Of a stretch of 64,000 nucleotides of DNA, positions 19,646-31,759 are shown one piece after another. How positions within the stretch are numbered: position 1 is the first letter of the stretch; each line of letters begins with the position of its first letter. A program made the position numbers and the translations under genes. The stretch lies in NCBI GenBank assembly GCA_035578155.1, contig JAPWDM010000005.1, forward strand, positions 27,976,108 to 28,040,107, read 5' to 3'. The DNA comes from Brachynemurus nebulosus (taxonomy: Eukaryota > Arthropoda > Insecta > Neuroptera > Myrmeleontidae). Under the pieces are notes generated by a model. The model had not been told where the DNA came from. It saw only the letters and a list, made by a program, of their open reading frames with translations, and did not search any database.

Positions 19646-19716
19646 AAGTCGGCTAGGACTCGAACCTGAATCTCTTGGTAATTAGCCAAGGCCCTTACCC
19701 ATTAGGCAACCGAACC
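19646..19716 (-). tRNA. tRNA-like sequence, probable tRNA-derived repeat or pseudogene
   Basis: On the minus strand GGTTCGG (19,716-19,710) can pair with CCGACTT (19,652-19,646) in 4 Watson-Crick and 2 G-T pairs with one mismatch. A 5-bp anticodon stem CTTGG/CCAAG encloses the 7-nt loop CTAATTA (anticodon AAT if functional). GGTTCGAGTCC matches the B-box consensus exactly. The T stem has an A-C mismatch, base 37 is T rather than a purine, and the D region is irregular. It does not resemble an ordinary insect tRNA-Ile, so a SINE head or pseudogene is more likely. Confidence 0.35.
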
Positions 19717-20190
19717 GTTGTTCGAGAGCAACTCCAACTGGAGCAAATTACATCACAACCTAAGTGTCCGGTCGAAGACCGAATGATTAACAAATCTAAT
19801 CACCATACTATATCTGTGATAAATTTCAAATTATTACATCGAATTGTTTCAGACAGACGGACACCGAAATGATTCCATAAATATACTGTGGCAGCAATTT
19901 TGGTAGGGAACACTGAAATAACTCGATAACAAGCAATCCTATCAAAATTAAACTGATAAAGTCCTTGAAAAATTATGTAATAACTAATTTTGTTACATCA
20001 GTCTTAATTTTGTTTTTATACACCTAAGCAAATATTGCCCAAAAAAAATTTTTTTGCAGAATTTAGAAGGACAATAGAACCAGAGCATATATCAAGGTGA
20101 TCAAGCGTAACGCCAAGATTTAAATTTATGTTTTAGATAAACTTTCCCTTAAGAAAAACTTGTATCTCCAAAATGTTAAGACATAATTAA

Positions 20191-20784
20191 TCTAATATAT
20201 AAAATTCTTGTGTCACAGTTTTCGTTACCATACTCCTCCGGGGCTGTTATCAATTTTTTGTACCCCTAAGTGATAAGGGTGGTCCACCCCAAATTTTATT
20301 TTTATATTTTTTAGACAAAATTTTTTTTTATTTTTTTATGATGTGGTATAAAAAAATACATACAACCCTAAATTTTCATCCTTCTACTATCAACCCTATT
20401 TTCGTATAGCGAGCGGAGCGAAGCATTCATTACATGGAATTAATCTTTTATAGAATTTTGAATTGTTTAGCGAGCGAAGCAAAGCACTTTATTCTTAATG
20501 ATTTAAAATTGGCTAAACTATTTTCAGCTTTATTAGTAAATCGTATGGCGAGCGGAGCGAAGCATTACATGGAATTAACCTTTTATAGAATTTTGAACTG
20601 TTTAGCGAGCGAAGTGAAGCACTTTATTCTCGCGCCTATTCTCAGTCCCACATGATTTAAAATTAGCTAAACTATTTTCAGCTTTATTAGTAAATATTGA
20701 GTTCATTGTAACAAAATCATAAGAAAAAATTAATTCAATCAATTATAACTACTGAGCCACAGCAACGCGTGGCCGGGTAGCTAG
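20191..20784 (+). mobile_element. Non-autonomous Helitron, 594 bp
   Basis: The 5' end TCTAATATATAAAATTCTTG is the form typical of insect Helitrons and follows an A. The 3' end GGCCGGGTAGCTAG is followed by T, giving the CTRR-T end. A 5-bp hairpin GCCAC/GTGGC (20,756-20,760 with 20,769-20,773) precedes the end at the expected distance. There is no terminal inverted repeat or target duplication, as expected for rolling-circle transposons. The interior holds two copies (period about 140 bp, 20,409-20,690) of a unit with GCGAGCGGAGCGAAGC. No Rep/helicase. Confidence 0.8.
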
Positions 20785-21815
20785 TGATATATAATTTAGT
20801 ACAACGAGCGGAATGTCAGTTTATATTGCGAAATGTTTTGGTAAACGGATTTAAGAAATTTTTACAAGTAATAAACATAATAGACATTTTGTTAATTATT
20901 TGAAATAAATATTAACAAACATGCAAAATAATTAGATATTAATTAATTTATATGAAAATTAACACTAATTTATTAATACAATTTAGATTGTAGAAAAACT
21001 TTTTTACAAATACAAACCACTTCATGACTACAACTATTACTCCAGTTACTTTTTCCTTTTTTAATTATTAATATCAAGGGAATCAATATCAGACAAAATA
21101 GAAACTGAATTTTACGACAAAATGTCAACAATTTTTATGCCTTTTCGTAACTCTTTTAATTTTATTCTCTTTAAATAGTAGGTACAGTTGACCCTATGAA
21201 AGTGTTACAGCTCGGGACTAAATTACAGTTTCATAGTGAGACAGACGCCAAAGTAAAATTTTTATTATGCGTTAAGAGGTTTTTTATTAAGTTAAAAAGT
21301 AAAATTTATAAAACAAAACGTACATTAAATAAATAAATAGTTAAATTGAAAAATAAATAAAAATAAACAAAATTAATTCTATTTTAGATTGTTCTGGCTA
21401 CATGTAATCATGCGGTTAAGAGTGGATTTGTCATAAATTTCAACCGATCTTCAATGGTGAAAACGTTAAATGACGTTAAATTTTTATTTTATTTATTTTT
21501 ATTTATTTATTTATTTTGTTGGTTTATCTTTATTAATTTAAATAAGCAAAACTAATTTAGGCGCCAATTACCAATTTATTGTTAAACAACTGTTCGACGA
21601 TAATAACAAAACAAACATACATAATCCATGCACCTACATGCAGCATTTGATTGTGTTTATTATACAAGAATGGTGAAAGTAATGCTGGTTATAACAGTTT
21701 GATAGTGCACAATTTCATAGAGTCAACTGTAATTGTTTTTGTTTGTCTTTTATTTTTCCGATCTTATTAGGATCGCTTATTATAAAAATTTGGCTGAATA
21801 ACTTTGCTGAATAAC
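20785..21815. other. Gene-free stretch
   Basis: AT-rich, with a TTTATTTATT-type run near 21,490. No gene or delimited repeat was seen. Confidence 0.5.
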
Positions 21816-22771
21816 GCTCCTTTCACATTACACGGTTTTGCTGTATGGCAAAAAACCGTACGATCACATTTTTTTAGTGGAGTGAAGAAGAGCATTGGAC
21901 CTTTCACATTATACGGTCACGACAAAATGTCGTTGCAGCCGTTTCTTGCCACTGCACTTGACGGTTGCCGTACGGTGTTTTTAACTCAGTAGTATATGTA
22001 ATTAAATTGATGCTTTCACATTTGACGGTTTTTATGTCACCGAAGGATGACATATTAATCTCGTTGTGTGATTATAGCGAGGGAAAAATTAATAATAGTA
22101 ATAATAATATATAATATAATAATTATAGAGTTTACATGCATATATTGAATAAACGCAAGAGGGCTGTATTCACACTGTATTATAGAGTTGTACAGGCATA
22201 TATTGAATAAACGCAAGAGGGCTGTATTCTCACTGTACTTAAAAAACAAGCCAAAAAATCATAAATTAACACTTTCACTGAGGTGACATTACTTAGTGCG
22301 TGTCAAAAACACGCACTTGACGAATTTTTTTTAACGTACGGCAGTAACATTATTTTGTTAAATTTTAAGTTAATTATTAATTTTATTTGTGAAATGGATG
22401 AAACTAATGTTGAATGTGGGTAACAAGCATTTTAATATTTTGTATGTAATTTCCAAATTGTGTGTTTTTACGTTAAGTTCGCCAAGAAATTAATCAAAGG
22501 AGCTTTTAAACATCCGAAAATAGTTAAAAAATTTATTTTCGTCATTTTTCAGGTCTTCAAAGAGTGTGGTAATAAATAATCCTACTAGATATTTCCTCTG
22601 ATTTATAAAACTAACTTTAATCACACTTGTTACTTGTATGATGTTGCAAATCAAATGAAGACATTCAGTTTAACACGGCAAAAAACCGTACAATGTGAAA
22701 GCAACTACATCACGGAAAAAAGTCGTACGGTTTTTTACCGTACAGCGAAAACCGTACAATGTGAAAGGAGC
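21816..22771. mobile_element. MITE with GCTCCTTTCACATT ends, 956 bp
   Basis: GCTCCTTTCACATTACACGG at the left end is mirrored at the right end (to 22,771), and the inverted repeat continues for about 50 bp with GTACGGTTTT blocks. CCTTTCACATTATACGG recurs inside. The interior holds a two-copy tandem unit (about 22,138-22,235) beginning CATATATTGAATAAACGC. ATAA lies close to both ends and may be part of the target duplication. No ORF of interest. Superfamily undetermined. Confidence 0.7.
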
Positions 22772-23890
22772 ATAAGGGCCTAATATTTGTTCAAAACTGT
22801 CAAGATTTGCAAATATCTAAAAAAAATACTGACTTTTCAATAAAAAAATTTGTTGCTTGTTTTTACCACAAAAAAGATTTAAGTTAGGTACATTTCCTCG
22901 TAAAATGAACCGTTTCTGAGATTTTACTTTTATAATATTTACACTATTAAAAAAATTACTAACAAATATTCAGGTCATAAACATAATCTCTCTAAGTATT
23001 TTATTACATTTGTTAGTTATTACATATTAAGATTTAAGTAGTTATAAATTGACATTTTGAAACTAAAAAATAATTACCTATGTGTTAATTTTATTAATTT
23101 AATTTATAACTATTAATTTTTATAATATTTCACAATTAGAACATTTAAACATGGACCAGCACACATATGTATCTCCAATTACCCACGTTGGAGTACGTCG
23201 CAAAATGGTGTCCTTGTGTTTTTAAAATATGGTTTCGTGAATTGAATAAAAATAACATTATTTCCATAAAATTAGATGTACCTAATTGAAATAATATGAA
23301 TCAAATTTAATTCTTCAGTCCAAGAGAATTTAAAAACCTAAACAATATATTCTCGCGTACTTCTTTATTATTTTCCCAACTAATTGTATTTCGTCAATCG
23401 AATAAAATTTTAACAGGCTACAGTTTTAACAGATTTAATTTTTTCGAATACTATAATACTAAATAGAAAAATAAGTGATAGATATGTTTTTTTTTGTATA
23501 ATTTGCTGTTTTAAATTACAGTTATATTATGAATAATAGAAAAATAATGAATAATTCATGTATTTAAATTTGATTAGTTTATACCATTTGACGTAACTTT
23601 ATTAGTATAAACTGCTTTTTGTCCACTTTTTCTGTTTACTATCAAATGAAATAAAAATTTACATAAAATTTGAGCTTAACATTGTATTTCAGAACTGTTT
23701 CCATCAAAATAGCAAAGGAAGAAGGCGAGCAACTTAACCCTAATTTTTAACAAAAAGTGACCATGTGTGTTCTAGTGGCTGACATTTCAATCGATATGTA
23801 TAAATTTTGTATAGTTATATTCGGTAAACACCACAGATATAGAAAAAAATTAATTAAGTTATAAATGAAAAAAGTTAATTTATCTCACTA
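22772..23890. other. Gene-free AT-rich stretch
   Basis: No gene, RNA or delimited repeat could be supported here. Confidence 0.5.
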
Positions 23891-23929
23891 ATAAGAGCAG
23901 CCTTTCCCTCTGCTTCATCCAAGCTGTAA

Positions 23930-24758
23930 ACCGATTAATCATTCGATTATTTTTATCGATTATTTTCATTCGATTATTATTATGAATTATTTTCTTTCGA
24001 TTATTTCTTACAATTATTTATCGATTATTTTTATCGGTTATATTATTTAAATTGAGATGCGATACAAAATTAAATATCAATTTTGTAATTTTTCGGAATC
24101 CTTTTATTGTTATTTTTATTTTCAAATTCAAACCTATAATACAATATTATTTACTTGTATGAACCATACAACCATAATCCATCTTTCAGTTCTTTTGCTT
24201 TTTGGTGGTTTATCATATTATCTTCAAAAATCTATTTTTTATAATATTAATGTCCATTAGACATTAAACCATTACTAATTATAGTATTATCGGTTTTTCC
24301 ATTTTCATAGTTGGCACTTTAACACGTTGACGGTCATAATCTATGATGACGAAACACCCCACTAGCACAGTATTTTAACAACTAATACACTTTATAGTAG
24401 TACAGCTTTGTGTCATAGTTAGTTAGGTTTTACTTGACGGTGCACATACAGCACTCATGGCCATTAACGTATCAATAAGGTGTTCTCTGTTTTCAATAGA
24501 TATGATAACCCACTAAATAATTATTATTTTTTTTTATAGGCCTGATATTTTGTAGGATCACTTAAAAGAATCTCGAGATATTTTTAAAACTGTTCGATTG
24601 AAAAATAATCGAATGATTTAATACCTCGAGATATTTTTTTAAAATAAATCGAATGAAAAATAATCAAATGATTTTATTATATCTCGAGATATCTCGAGAT
24701 ATTTTAATAATCGAATGATCGATTAATTTTCATTCGATTATGCCCATCACTAATATCT
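23930..24758. repeat. Element-like region with CGATTATT-rich flanks
   Basis: Both borders are packed with ATTCGATTATT words in opposite orientation (23,930-24,045 and 24,595-24,740). The right side also has ATATCTCGAGATATCTCGAGA palindromes (written here in part) and ends TGCCCATCACTA, which reads TAGTGATGGGCA on the other strand, a common hAT-type terminus. The left terminus is not clear. Probably a decayed non-autonomous hAT-like element. Confidence 0.4.
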
Positions 24759-25510
24759 TTTAATCCCGATCGATTTCAATTCAATTCCGACAATAAAGGT
24801 CGTTAAAGAGTTAATTAGATATTATTCAAAGGAAAAAATTTTACATCAATACTGTGTCAAATTTATGTCAAAAAGTATTTTTTAACTCCTCTAATCTAGT
24901 TCCGACAGCAAAGGTCGCCACTGACTGTAAATAAGTTTTTAAAATTCTGGCTGAACAAAAATCAAGTACACACTTGACACTACATTGAGAAAAAAAATCG
25001 ATAAATATCTTCTCATACAAGCGGAACAAATATTCTTCAAACTTGTCTAGATCCACATAAATGATAAAATATCAATAAAATTTTTAATCAAATTTTTTCA
25101 ATAATTGTGTAATTAATTAATTAAACTTTCAAAGTGCACTTTAATTTTTTTCACTGATCACATAAAAGAACAAAAGTACTAACTACCTACATCTATAGTC
25201 TACAGTTTTTTTGCCTTCACGCTTTAACAAATTTGCATTGTAAGAAAGCGTGAAGGCTTCCCATTTTAATAATTACTTAAATAAAATTAATAAACCAAAA
25301 TCATTAAAATGAATTTTATTAATTGAAAAACAGAAATAAAAATTGGAAATTTAAATATTATCTTTATTCAAAACCGGAAAGATTAATATTTATAACAACA
25401 ATTTTTGCACATTATTAAGTAATGTAGTAGAATTAATAATTCATAGTATTAGTAAATTCATAAATTAACAGCTTTATATTTTTATAAACATTTATTTTTG
25501 TTATTGTTTT
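24759..25510. other. Gene-free AT-rich stretch
   Basis: The 62-codon open frame near 24,868-25,056 (minus) has no recognisable family. Nothing else is seen. Confidence 0.5.
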
Positions 25511-25511
25511 T

Positions 25512-25750
25512 AGTGTTCCGTACCAAAATTAGCACAACGGACACTTATGGAATAACTTCGGTGTGCGTCTACCTGCTACGGCAATTTTCTCAGAAACTAC
25601 TGGTCATGAAAATTTGAAATTTGACACAATCGTACAGAGATAGAGTACAATGGCCTAATTATAGATGTAAAATTGAATTTGGATTCTGAAGTTTACTTTC
25701 AAGGCGTAACTTGAAAAGTAAAGAAAACGTTTTCAAAAGCATCATGTACG
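25512..25750 (+). repeat. Dispersed repeat, GTGTTCCGTACC left part
   Basis: GTGTTCCGTACC (25,513) begins a block of a type repeated widely in insects, running through CTCAGAAACTACTGGTCATG and AAATTTGAAATTTG. A matching outer end in inverse form (TAGTACGGAACAC, 27,609-27,621) lies 2.1 kb downstream. The intervening LINE fragment and the 26,800-27,240 repeats may therefore be later insertions. Confidence 0.5.
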
Positions 25751-25756
25751 GTATCA

Positions 25757-26587
25757 AAAAGCTGCGATGCCAAGTGCAGCGTCCTCCAGATACCAGCAGG
25801 CGTACCCCAAGGTTCGATCCTTGGGCCAGTCCTGTTCAGCTTATACATCAGCGACATTCCCAAGATGCCACCCAAGGTCCAGATCGCCCTGTACGCTGAT
25901 CATACTGCCGTCTTCACCTCGTCAACGAGAACGAACCAGTCGACTGCTGAGAGGTGGATTGAAAAGGCGCTCACGACCGTCCAGGACTACTTCCAGGAAA
26001 ACCGCATCAAAGTCAACTCCAACAAGACCGAAGCGGTCATCTTCACCCACTCCAGGCTGCTTCCACGTTCCCAACTTCGATGCGGCGACTCCCGAATCAC
26101 TACGTCACCCGTCATCAAGTATCTCAGTCTGTACCTCGACCGTAAACTCACGTTCAAGACAGTTGTAACACGACGACGAATCGCCGGCGAATGTACCGCT
26201 GCCCGACTGCGGCCCCTACTCATCTCCAATGTCATTCCGACGGCGAAGAAGATACAGCTGTACAAGACGTGCATCCGGCCCATCGTCACATACGCCGCAC
26301 CTGTGTGGTGCACTGTTTCATCTGGCAACATTGTCAAATTGCAACTGTTCCAGAACAGGATACTTCGTCTTATCCTGAACCCCCCGCGACGTACCCCGGT
26401 ACGTCAGCTACATCAAGAATCAGGCGTTGAACCTGTTCTTGACTACATTATGTCACTAACTTCACGTTACCTGGCCAGATGCCATCTTCACCACAACGAT
26501 CGAATTGCTGACATGTTCCTGCCATCAAAGACACTGTCTAAGCGGAGCAAGAAGTTCATCCTGCCGATGGATATCTCCCCACCGTGA
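25757..26587 (+). pseudogene. 5'-truncated jockey-type LINE, reverse transcriptase C-terminal half
   Basis: The frame reads AGVPQGSILGPVLFSLYISD (25,796 onward), the RT B-motif, then LYADHTAVF at the catalytic C-motif, then the KTEAVIF segment and the long RT C-terminal tail (LYKTCIRPIVTYAAPVWC, LQLFQNRILRLI) typical of the jockey clade, to a stop at 26,585-26,587. The second catalytic Asp of the YADD box is His, so the enzyme would be inactive. The upstream RT domain and endonuclease are missing, as expected for 5' truncation. The copy is much more GC-rich than its surroundings, with a CGGACGGAGTAAGTAAAG 3' UTR continuing to about 26,690. Confidence 0.9.
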
Positions 26588-26689
26588 CTGCCCTCGGCCC
26601 TGGGGGGCGGTCAAATGTGTACGTGCGGACGGAGTAAGTAAAGAGAAAGTGTGTGCGTAAGTGTTTTTAGGTTTTTATTTTATTTTTAA

Positions 26690-27250
26690 CTAGCCGTATG
26701 CCCGATGGGATTTCCCATCGACAACATCTTTTTATTAAGTACTCACTTTCTGCTCACTTTTAATGTTTTTCAAAAACCTAAATCAATATCCACGTTTCTG
26801 ACTTCAAAAATGACGAACTTCCCATATGAACTTTCATTTCCTATTTTAACTCCTTAGGGAATCAATTTCCAGAAACAACTGACTTTTATTTATAAATAGA
26901 AGCCTAAACGCCAATTTTCATAACTCCTGTGCTTAATTTCGTCCTTCTAAACCCAACAGTTTAGGTTGTGCGTTGTCTGTCAGTCAAAGTTAAAGATTCA
27001 TTAAATAAGACATTTTTTATTTTAATAGTCATAGTAACATATTTTCTAACTTCAAAAATGTCGAATTTCCATAAAAATTTTCACTCCCTATTTAACTCGC
27101 TTAGGGGGCGAATTTTTAAAAATCCGTTCTTAGTGGTCACCTACGTTACATAGGGAACTCCTGTGCAAAATTTCATTCTTCTAAACCCAAGGGTTTAGGC
27201 TGTGCGTTGTCTGTCAGTCAGTCAGTGTTAGAAATTTATTAAGTAGATTA
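26690..27250 (+). repeat. Two diverged copies of a TGTGCGTTGTCTGTCAGTCA repeat
   Basis: The blocks at about 26,800-26,995 and 27,050-27,235 share the order ACTTCAAAAATG, TTTTCA..TCCTATTT, AACTCCTGTGC, CTTCTAAACCCAA and TTTAGG.TGTGCGTTGTCTGTCAGTCA. They look like copies of a short interspersed element. No coding potential. Confidence 0.65.
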
Positions 27251-29600
27251 TTCATATTTAAAGGTTTTTTGAAAATTTCCCTTTGTATCGAGTCACTATT
27301 AATTAAGTTTTTTCATGTTAGGTTAGGGTTAAGCACTAGTTGTAGGTACCTAGATTTAAGCCACGTATTATATTTACATAAAAATCTTTGTAAAATATTG
27401 TACCGTTGTTTGAAAAAATATATTTCGTATTTTGTATTTCGTAAGAAAAACAACGGGTGCGCGTTGATACATTTGAAAAATAGACCAAGATATGATCGTT
27501 TTGAAATCGAGAATTATAGTTTATTTCAGGAATAAAATTTATTCATTGGGAAAAATATTTTGTCTACCGTCATAATTATGCTTTTACATCAGATCCTATT
27601 AAAAACTAATAGTACGGAACACTATTTGCGCAGGTATAAGTTGCACCTGGCGACTTGTTTTTTTAACTGATGTGTTTATATTTTGAAATATCTATTTCCG
27701 AATAAAATTTTTTATGATTTTAATAGTTGTTGATAATAATCACTAATCAGATAACAAATTTATTTTTAAAAAAATAAATTACTCCTATTATGTTTTTAAT
27801 AAAGTTTAAACCGAATACGATCAACGTCCCTTATTTAGGGTACCTAGTAATTCAGATTTATTTATTTTTGCCTAGAACATTACTAACGCTTTCACCAAAA
27901 AATTTCGAAAAACCAATGATTATTTGTAAGAAAAATAAAATTATTTGGTGTTAGCCTTATTGTATAAATCTGACTGTGAGCTTTGTTTCCATCTCCATAA
28001 AATCAAACTTTAAAATTTTTAAATAAATTTTTTAAACTGTTTTTAAAGACTTTCAAGTATAAATCAAAGTTTATTATTTTAAGTAGCACAACTAATAGCT
28101 ATTATTTGAACCAGTTTGAACTATTAATTTGTAAAAATAATTATTTATTGCTTCGCAGCATTTTTTTCACTTAACATTTACAATTAAACAACAACTGAAT
28201 TATTGTAGAATTCCTGCATTCAATTTATTATACAAATTTCTTTTATAAATTATTGAACTCTCTGGAGAAAGCTTCAGTAAATTGCAGAAGTTGATTGCAC
28301 AATATTATTGAGCGTGTACGGGCTGCTTTAATTGCTGATGTTGACACTTTAAAATTTGTCAGCAATTTACATATATCCAAAGAAATTTTTTGAGTACAAC
28401 AAAAACATTACGTAGCTATTTCCGATTAATAATTATATTTTATTTTATAAATAAACACGGAAAAAATTCCAACAAATCGATATAAAAACCCTCTTAAACT
28501 TTTTTCCTTATTTTTATACTGTTAAAGCTAAGTATAACGAATTTACCGTTAAATATGTTGTCAAAGAATTTCAAACAAAAATTAATCTATTAAAATTAGT
28601 TTACTATGTTTAAATTAATATTTTCTTGTCATTAACGAATTTTAAACTTTCATTGTCATGTGAGAGATTAAGGTGGGTGGAGCACTAAACTAAAGATTAT
28701 TATGTATATAACTACAAAATATGTAGCATTACAAAGGATCGCGATATCTGCGACGTCGTTATATTAATAACAGCTCGTACATATTGTCAAAATTATTAAA
28801 ATTTGGCACAAAAATTACTGGTGGCTATTGAATTTTAACAATGTTTGACAAAGAGTTTATACAGGCTAATTCTGACAATATTGGTAAACATTTTTATGGT
28901 CTTAGAATATCTAACATCTTTGTGTTATTACCACATAATGGTACAAAACAGGCTCAATAACTCTTTTAATTAGACATTCTCTATAAGTTATTCAATACAA
29001 AAATGTTGTAAGCAAGCAATAATTGCATAGCAACAATAATTAAAAATAAAAAAAGACATTAATGTATGTTCAAGCAACATAAACATTATGACGTCACATA
29101 TGCGCTCTGGAATTGTTGCCCGTTATCGATACTAGGTTTAAAAATTTCTTTTTAATTTGTTAAAACTTTTTAAATAATACGTAAAAAAATTGAAAAGTTT
29201 TCTTATAAAAGTCATATATGATCTTTCTTCAAAATTTTTCTTCAAAAACCTAATTAGTACAAATTTTGATATTTTGTGTATCAAGTACTAAAAAAAATAA
29301 CATTCAAAAATCATTCATTAACCTAAGCATACTCTAATTTCGACCTCCTTAAAACAAAAAGAGAAAAGAACAAAAAAACTAATTACTACTTATAAATGAA
29401 TGCGTTACATTGTTATGTTAATTCTGAAAATAATTAAAATTCTGTTTAAATGCATTTATTTGTTCAAAGAATATAAATCAGTCTATAATATACAATAATT
29501 ATCAAAAAATTCCCAGTTTACTAAGAGCATTTTTTTACTCTTAATTTCCTTAAAAGATATGATGCACCAACTACTTTTCAAAGAACTGTTAGTATGTCAA
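27251..29600. other. Gene-free stretch with a fragment of the AGCGGCC MITE
   Basis: 27,605-27,660 is the outer end of the GTGTTCCGTACC-type repeat. About 28,190-28,331 matches, in reverse orientation, the left third of the MITE at 875-1335, ending GAGCGTGTACGGGCTGCT next to TTA. The remaining sequence is AT-rich without recognisable genes. Confidence 0.55.
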
Positions 29601-29601
29601 C

Positions 29602-30360
29602 ATGAATCTACGAAGATATTTTGTTTACCCCATAAAATATATCATGAAGCACGTGAACAACACCTTAAAATACACATTACATGACGTTACTATGAAATTT
29701 TTTCTTAAAACGGAAGAAAGAGAATGCACCTTTATGAAAACTGGGAAAACCAATTTTTCTTACACAAGTTTTTTGAAAATTATATCAAAATACTTTTACA
29801 TACCGTTACAGAGATCCCAATTTGTAACTATCACAACACTACACTATACAAACAGTGTAATTTTTCTAACACGAATGCAGTTTTAATAATAAATCATCAT
29901 ACTTTACCCCACTCTCCCCTAACTGCATACATGATTGTACCAGAAATTAATAGCTGGAATTGCATGCACCAAAAGTGAAGATAGGTGAATGACTTACGGT
30001 AAAAATTTGACTTTGGTATGCAAAAAAAAAAAAAACACAACCAGTTACCTTGAGTTTTTTCTTACGGTATTCTTATACGCGTTAAATGATTTGATATAGA
30101 ACAAGGTAAAATCTAAAAATTTCGTGTGATTAATTGACTATTTTGTTACTTTCTAAAGGTTTATTGTTTGAAGATGAATAATTAGTTGAATGCCAAACAT
30201 CCAAGTGATCCAATTCAAGTGATCCAAACAACAATGGTATATTCATAACATATTAATCTATTCAAAATATCTCTATGGGGTGCGTTGAACTCTCTTTTAC
30301 TTAGAGATGATTAGTGGGAAACCTGTGAGACGCAAGTGGTCTATCGATCAATTTATTACA
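29602..30360. other. Stretch with unconvincing short ORFs
   Basis: Two overlapping open frames of 84 and 94 codons (29,602-29,978) have no recognisable motif and no promoter or splice context. I do not call a gene. Confidence 0.4.
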
Positions 30361-30365
30361 GATCC

Positions 30366-30490
30366 CGTCAATAAAAAAATACCTCTGTCGCAATATCCTG
30401 CATAACATAGCGAATTTTCGATCACAGAAATTACTTTCTCTGAAAAACCCACTTGCCTAAGGCAATGATTCAAACACGTATCTCATATAC
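30366..30490 (+). repeat. Dispersed repeat family R1, 5' fragment
   Basis: CCTGCATAACATAGCGAATT and the following TTACTTTCTCTGAAAAACCC.ACTTG block match the start of the copies at 5765 and 33,757. The 3' part is missing. Confidence 0.7.
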
Positions 30491-31214
30491 ATTTACATAG
30501 TCTCAGAAGTAGGCGAGCTTAGTTGTTCAATGACACTACCAAACCGTAAAATGTAATATTTTTAATAAAAAAAATTATCCAGCATTAGATAATTGCAGAA
30601 AGATAAAAATCGTTTTGAAAAATGTAAAAGAAAAATAAAATCCAGTTTATTTACCTTTTCGATACATTTACATTTATCTATTAAATTGTGTTTTTTTTTT
30701 TTATTTTTTTATATAAAATTTTTCTCAGACCAGTTTTATAGAATTTATTAGATTTTTATCAGTTATATGAATCAATTAGACTATCACGTATTATTCAACC
30801 TTAATAAAAATGTATTATGGATTTTTTTTATTCCATATTTAGTTATACCAAAAAACGGCAAATATTCTTCAATCTTACGTCACTTGTTTCGAATTACATC
30901 ACCAGGTTTAACACATTTTTTGTTATTATTTTTTTTTTTTTAAATAACATAAGTAATTTATTAAATAATGAATTTTGAAAGAAGTCTTGGGATTCGAAAT
31001 TATTGCTGCATGTGCTAACTCCTAAGGCGTTACGTTGCTTCAATTTTCAATTTTTAGAAGTGCTAGTATCGAAAACTTAGTCCATCAAAATCTTATCGTC
31101 GAAATCAAAACTAAAACTTAGTATCTTAAGGTATGTAGGTACTAAAAATTAACTAAAAAAAAAAGTAGTTTAAAATAATTTAAAGGAAAATATCGATCAA
31201 TAAAGACAGATTGG

Positions 31215-31649
31215 GTAAGGGCCGTCTGGTGGTACCGCATATATATGTATTGAAAGGGTATCCCCGCATAAGAATGGCCGGTTGGCCCCCAGACGAGATT
31301 TTCAACGGCACTTTGGCTACTATAAGGGCAGCTGATAAGAAGTCTTGCGTGCAAGTTTTAGCCTCATAATACCTTGCGTAGTTTAGAAGTTGTTTGTGAT
31401 AATAAGTATTAAGGCCATGATTTTTTAAACCTTTATATCTCGTAAACTATTACAGATATTGAAATGACTTAAAAACCATTGAGTAGGTCTAAGTTAGTAA
31501 TAATATATATTTTTCTTTCAAATTTTTCCGTTTGTAAACAATCATAAAAAAATTGAGAAAAAAAATAGTGCGGGTCAGTTTTATTATGGTCAGTTCTTTT
31601 ATCGAACAATTGAACAAAACCTTTACAAATACTCTTGCATTTTCAATAC

Positions 31650-31729
<80 letters not shown>

Positions 31730-31756
31730 TACCACCAGACGGCCCATACCCGACAG
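31215..31756. repeat. Inverted pair of GGGCCGTCTGGTGGTACCGC repeats around TA tracts
   Basis: GGGCCGTCTGGTGGTACCGC (31,220-31,239) is followed by ATATATATGTATTG. The reverse complement lies at about 31,726-31,745 next to a long (TA)n and CAATACATATG. They are two inverted copies of one sequence in which the TA tract is short on the left and about 70 bp on the right. Confidence 0.8.
31655..31725. repeat. (TA)n microsatellite
   Basis: Uninterrupted TA for about 71 bp inside the right copy of the inverted pair. Confidence 0.97.
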
Positions 31757-31759
31757 AAT

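Noticed and set aside
19646..19716. A functional tRNA-Ile(AAT).
   Set aside because: A-C mismatch in the T stem, one acceptor mismatch, pyrimidine at position 37 and an irregular D arm; better explained as a tRNA-derived repeat or pseudogene.
29602..29978. Overlapping 94- and 84-codon frames as a small secreted or novel protein.
   Set aside because: Neither has a signal peptide, domain, splice or promoter context; such lengths occur by chance in this composition.
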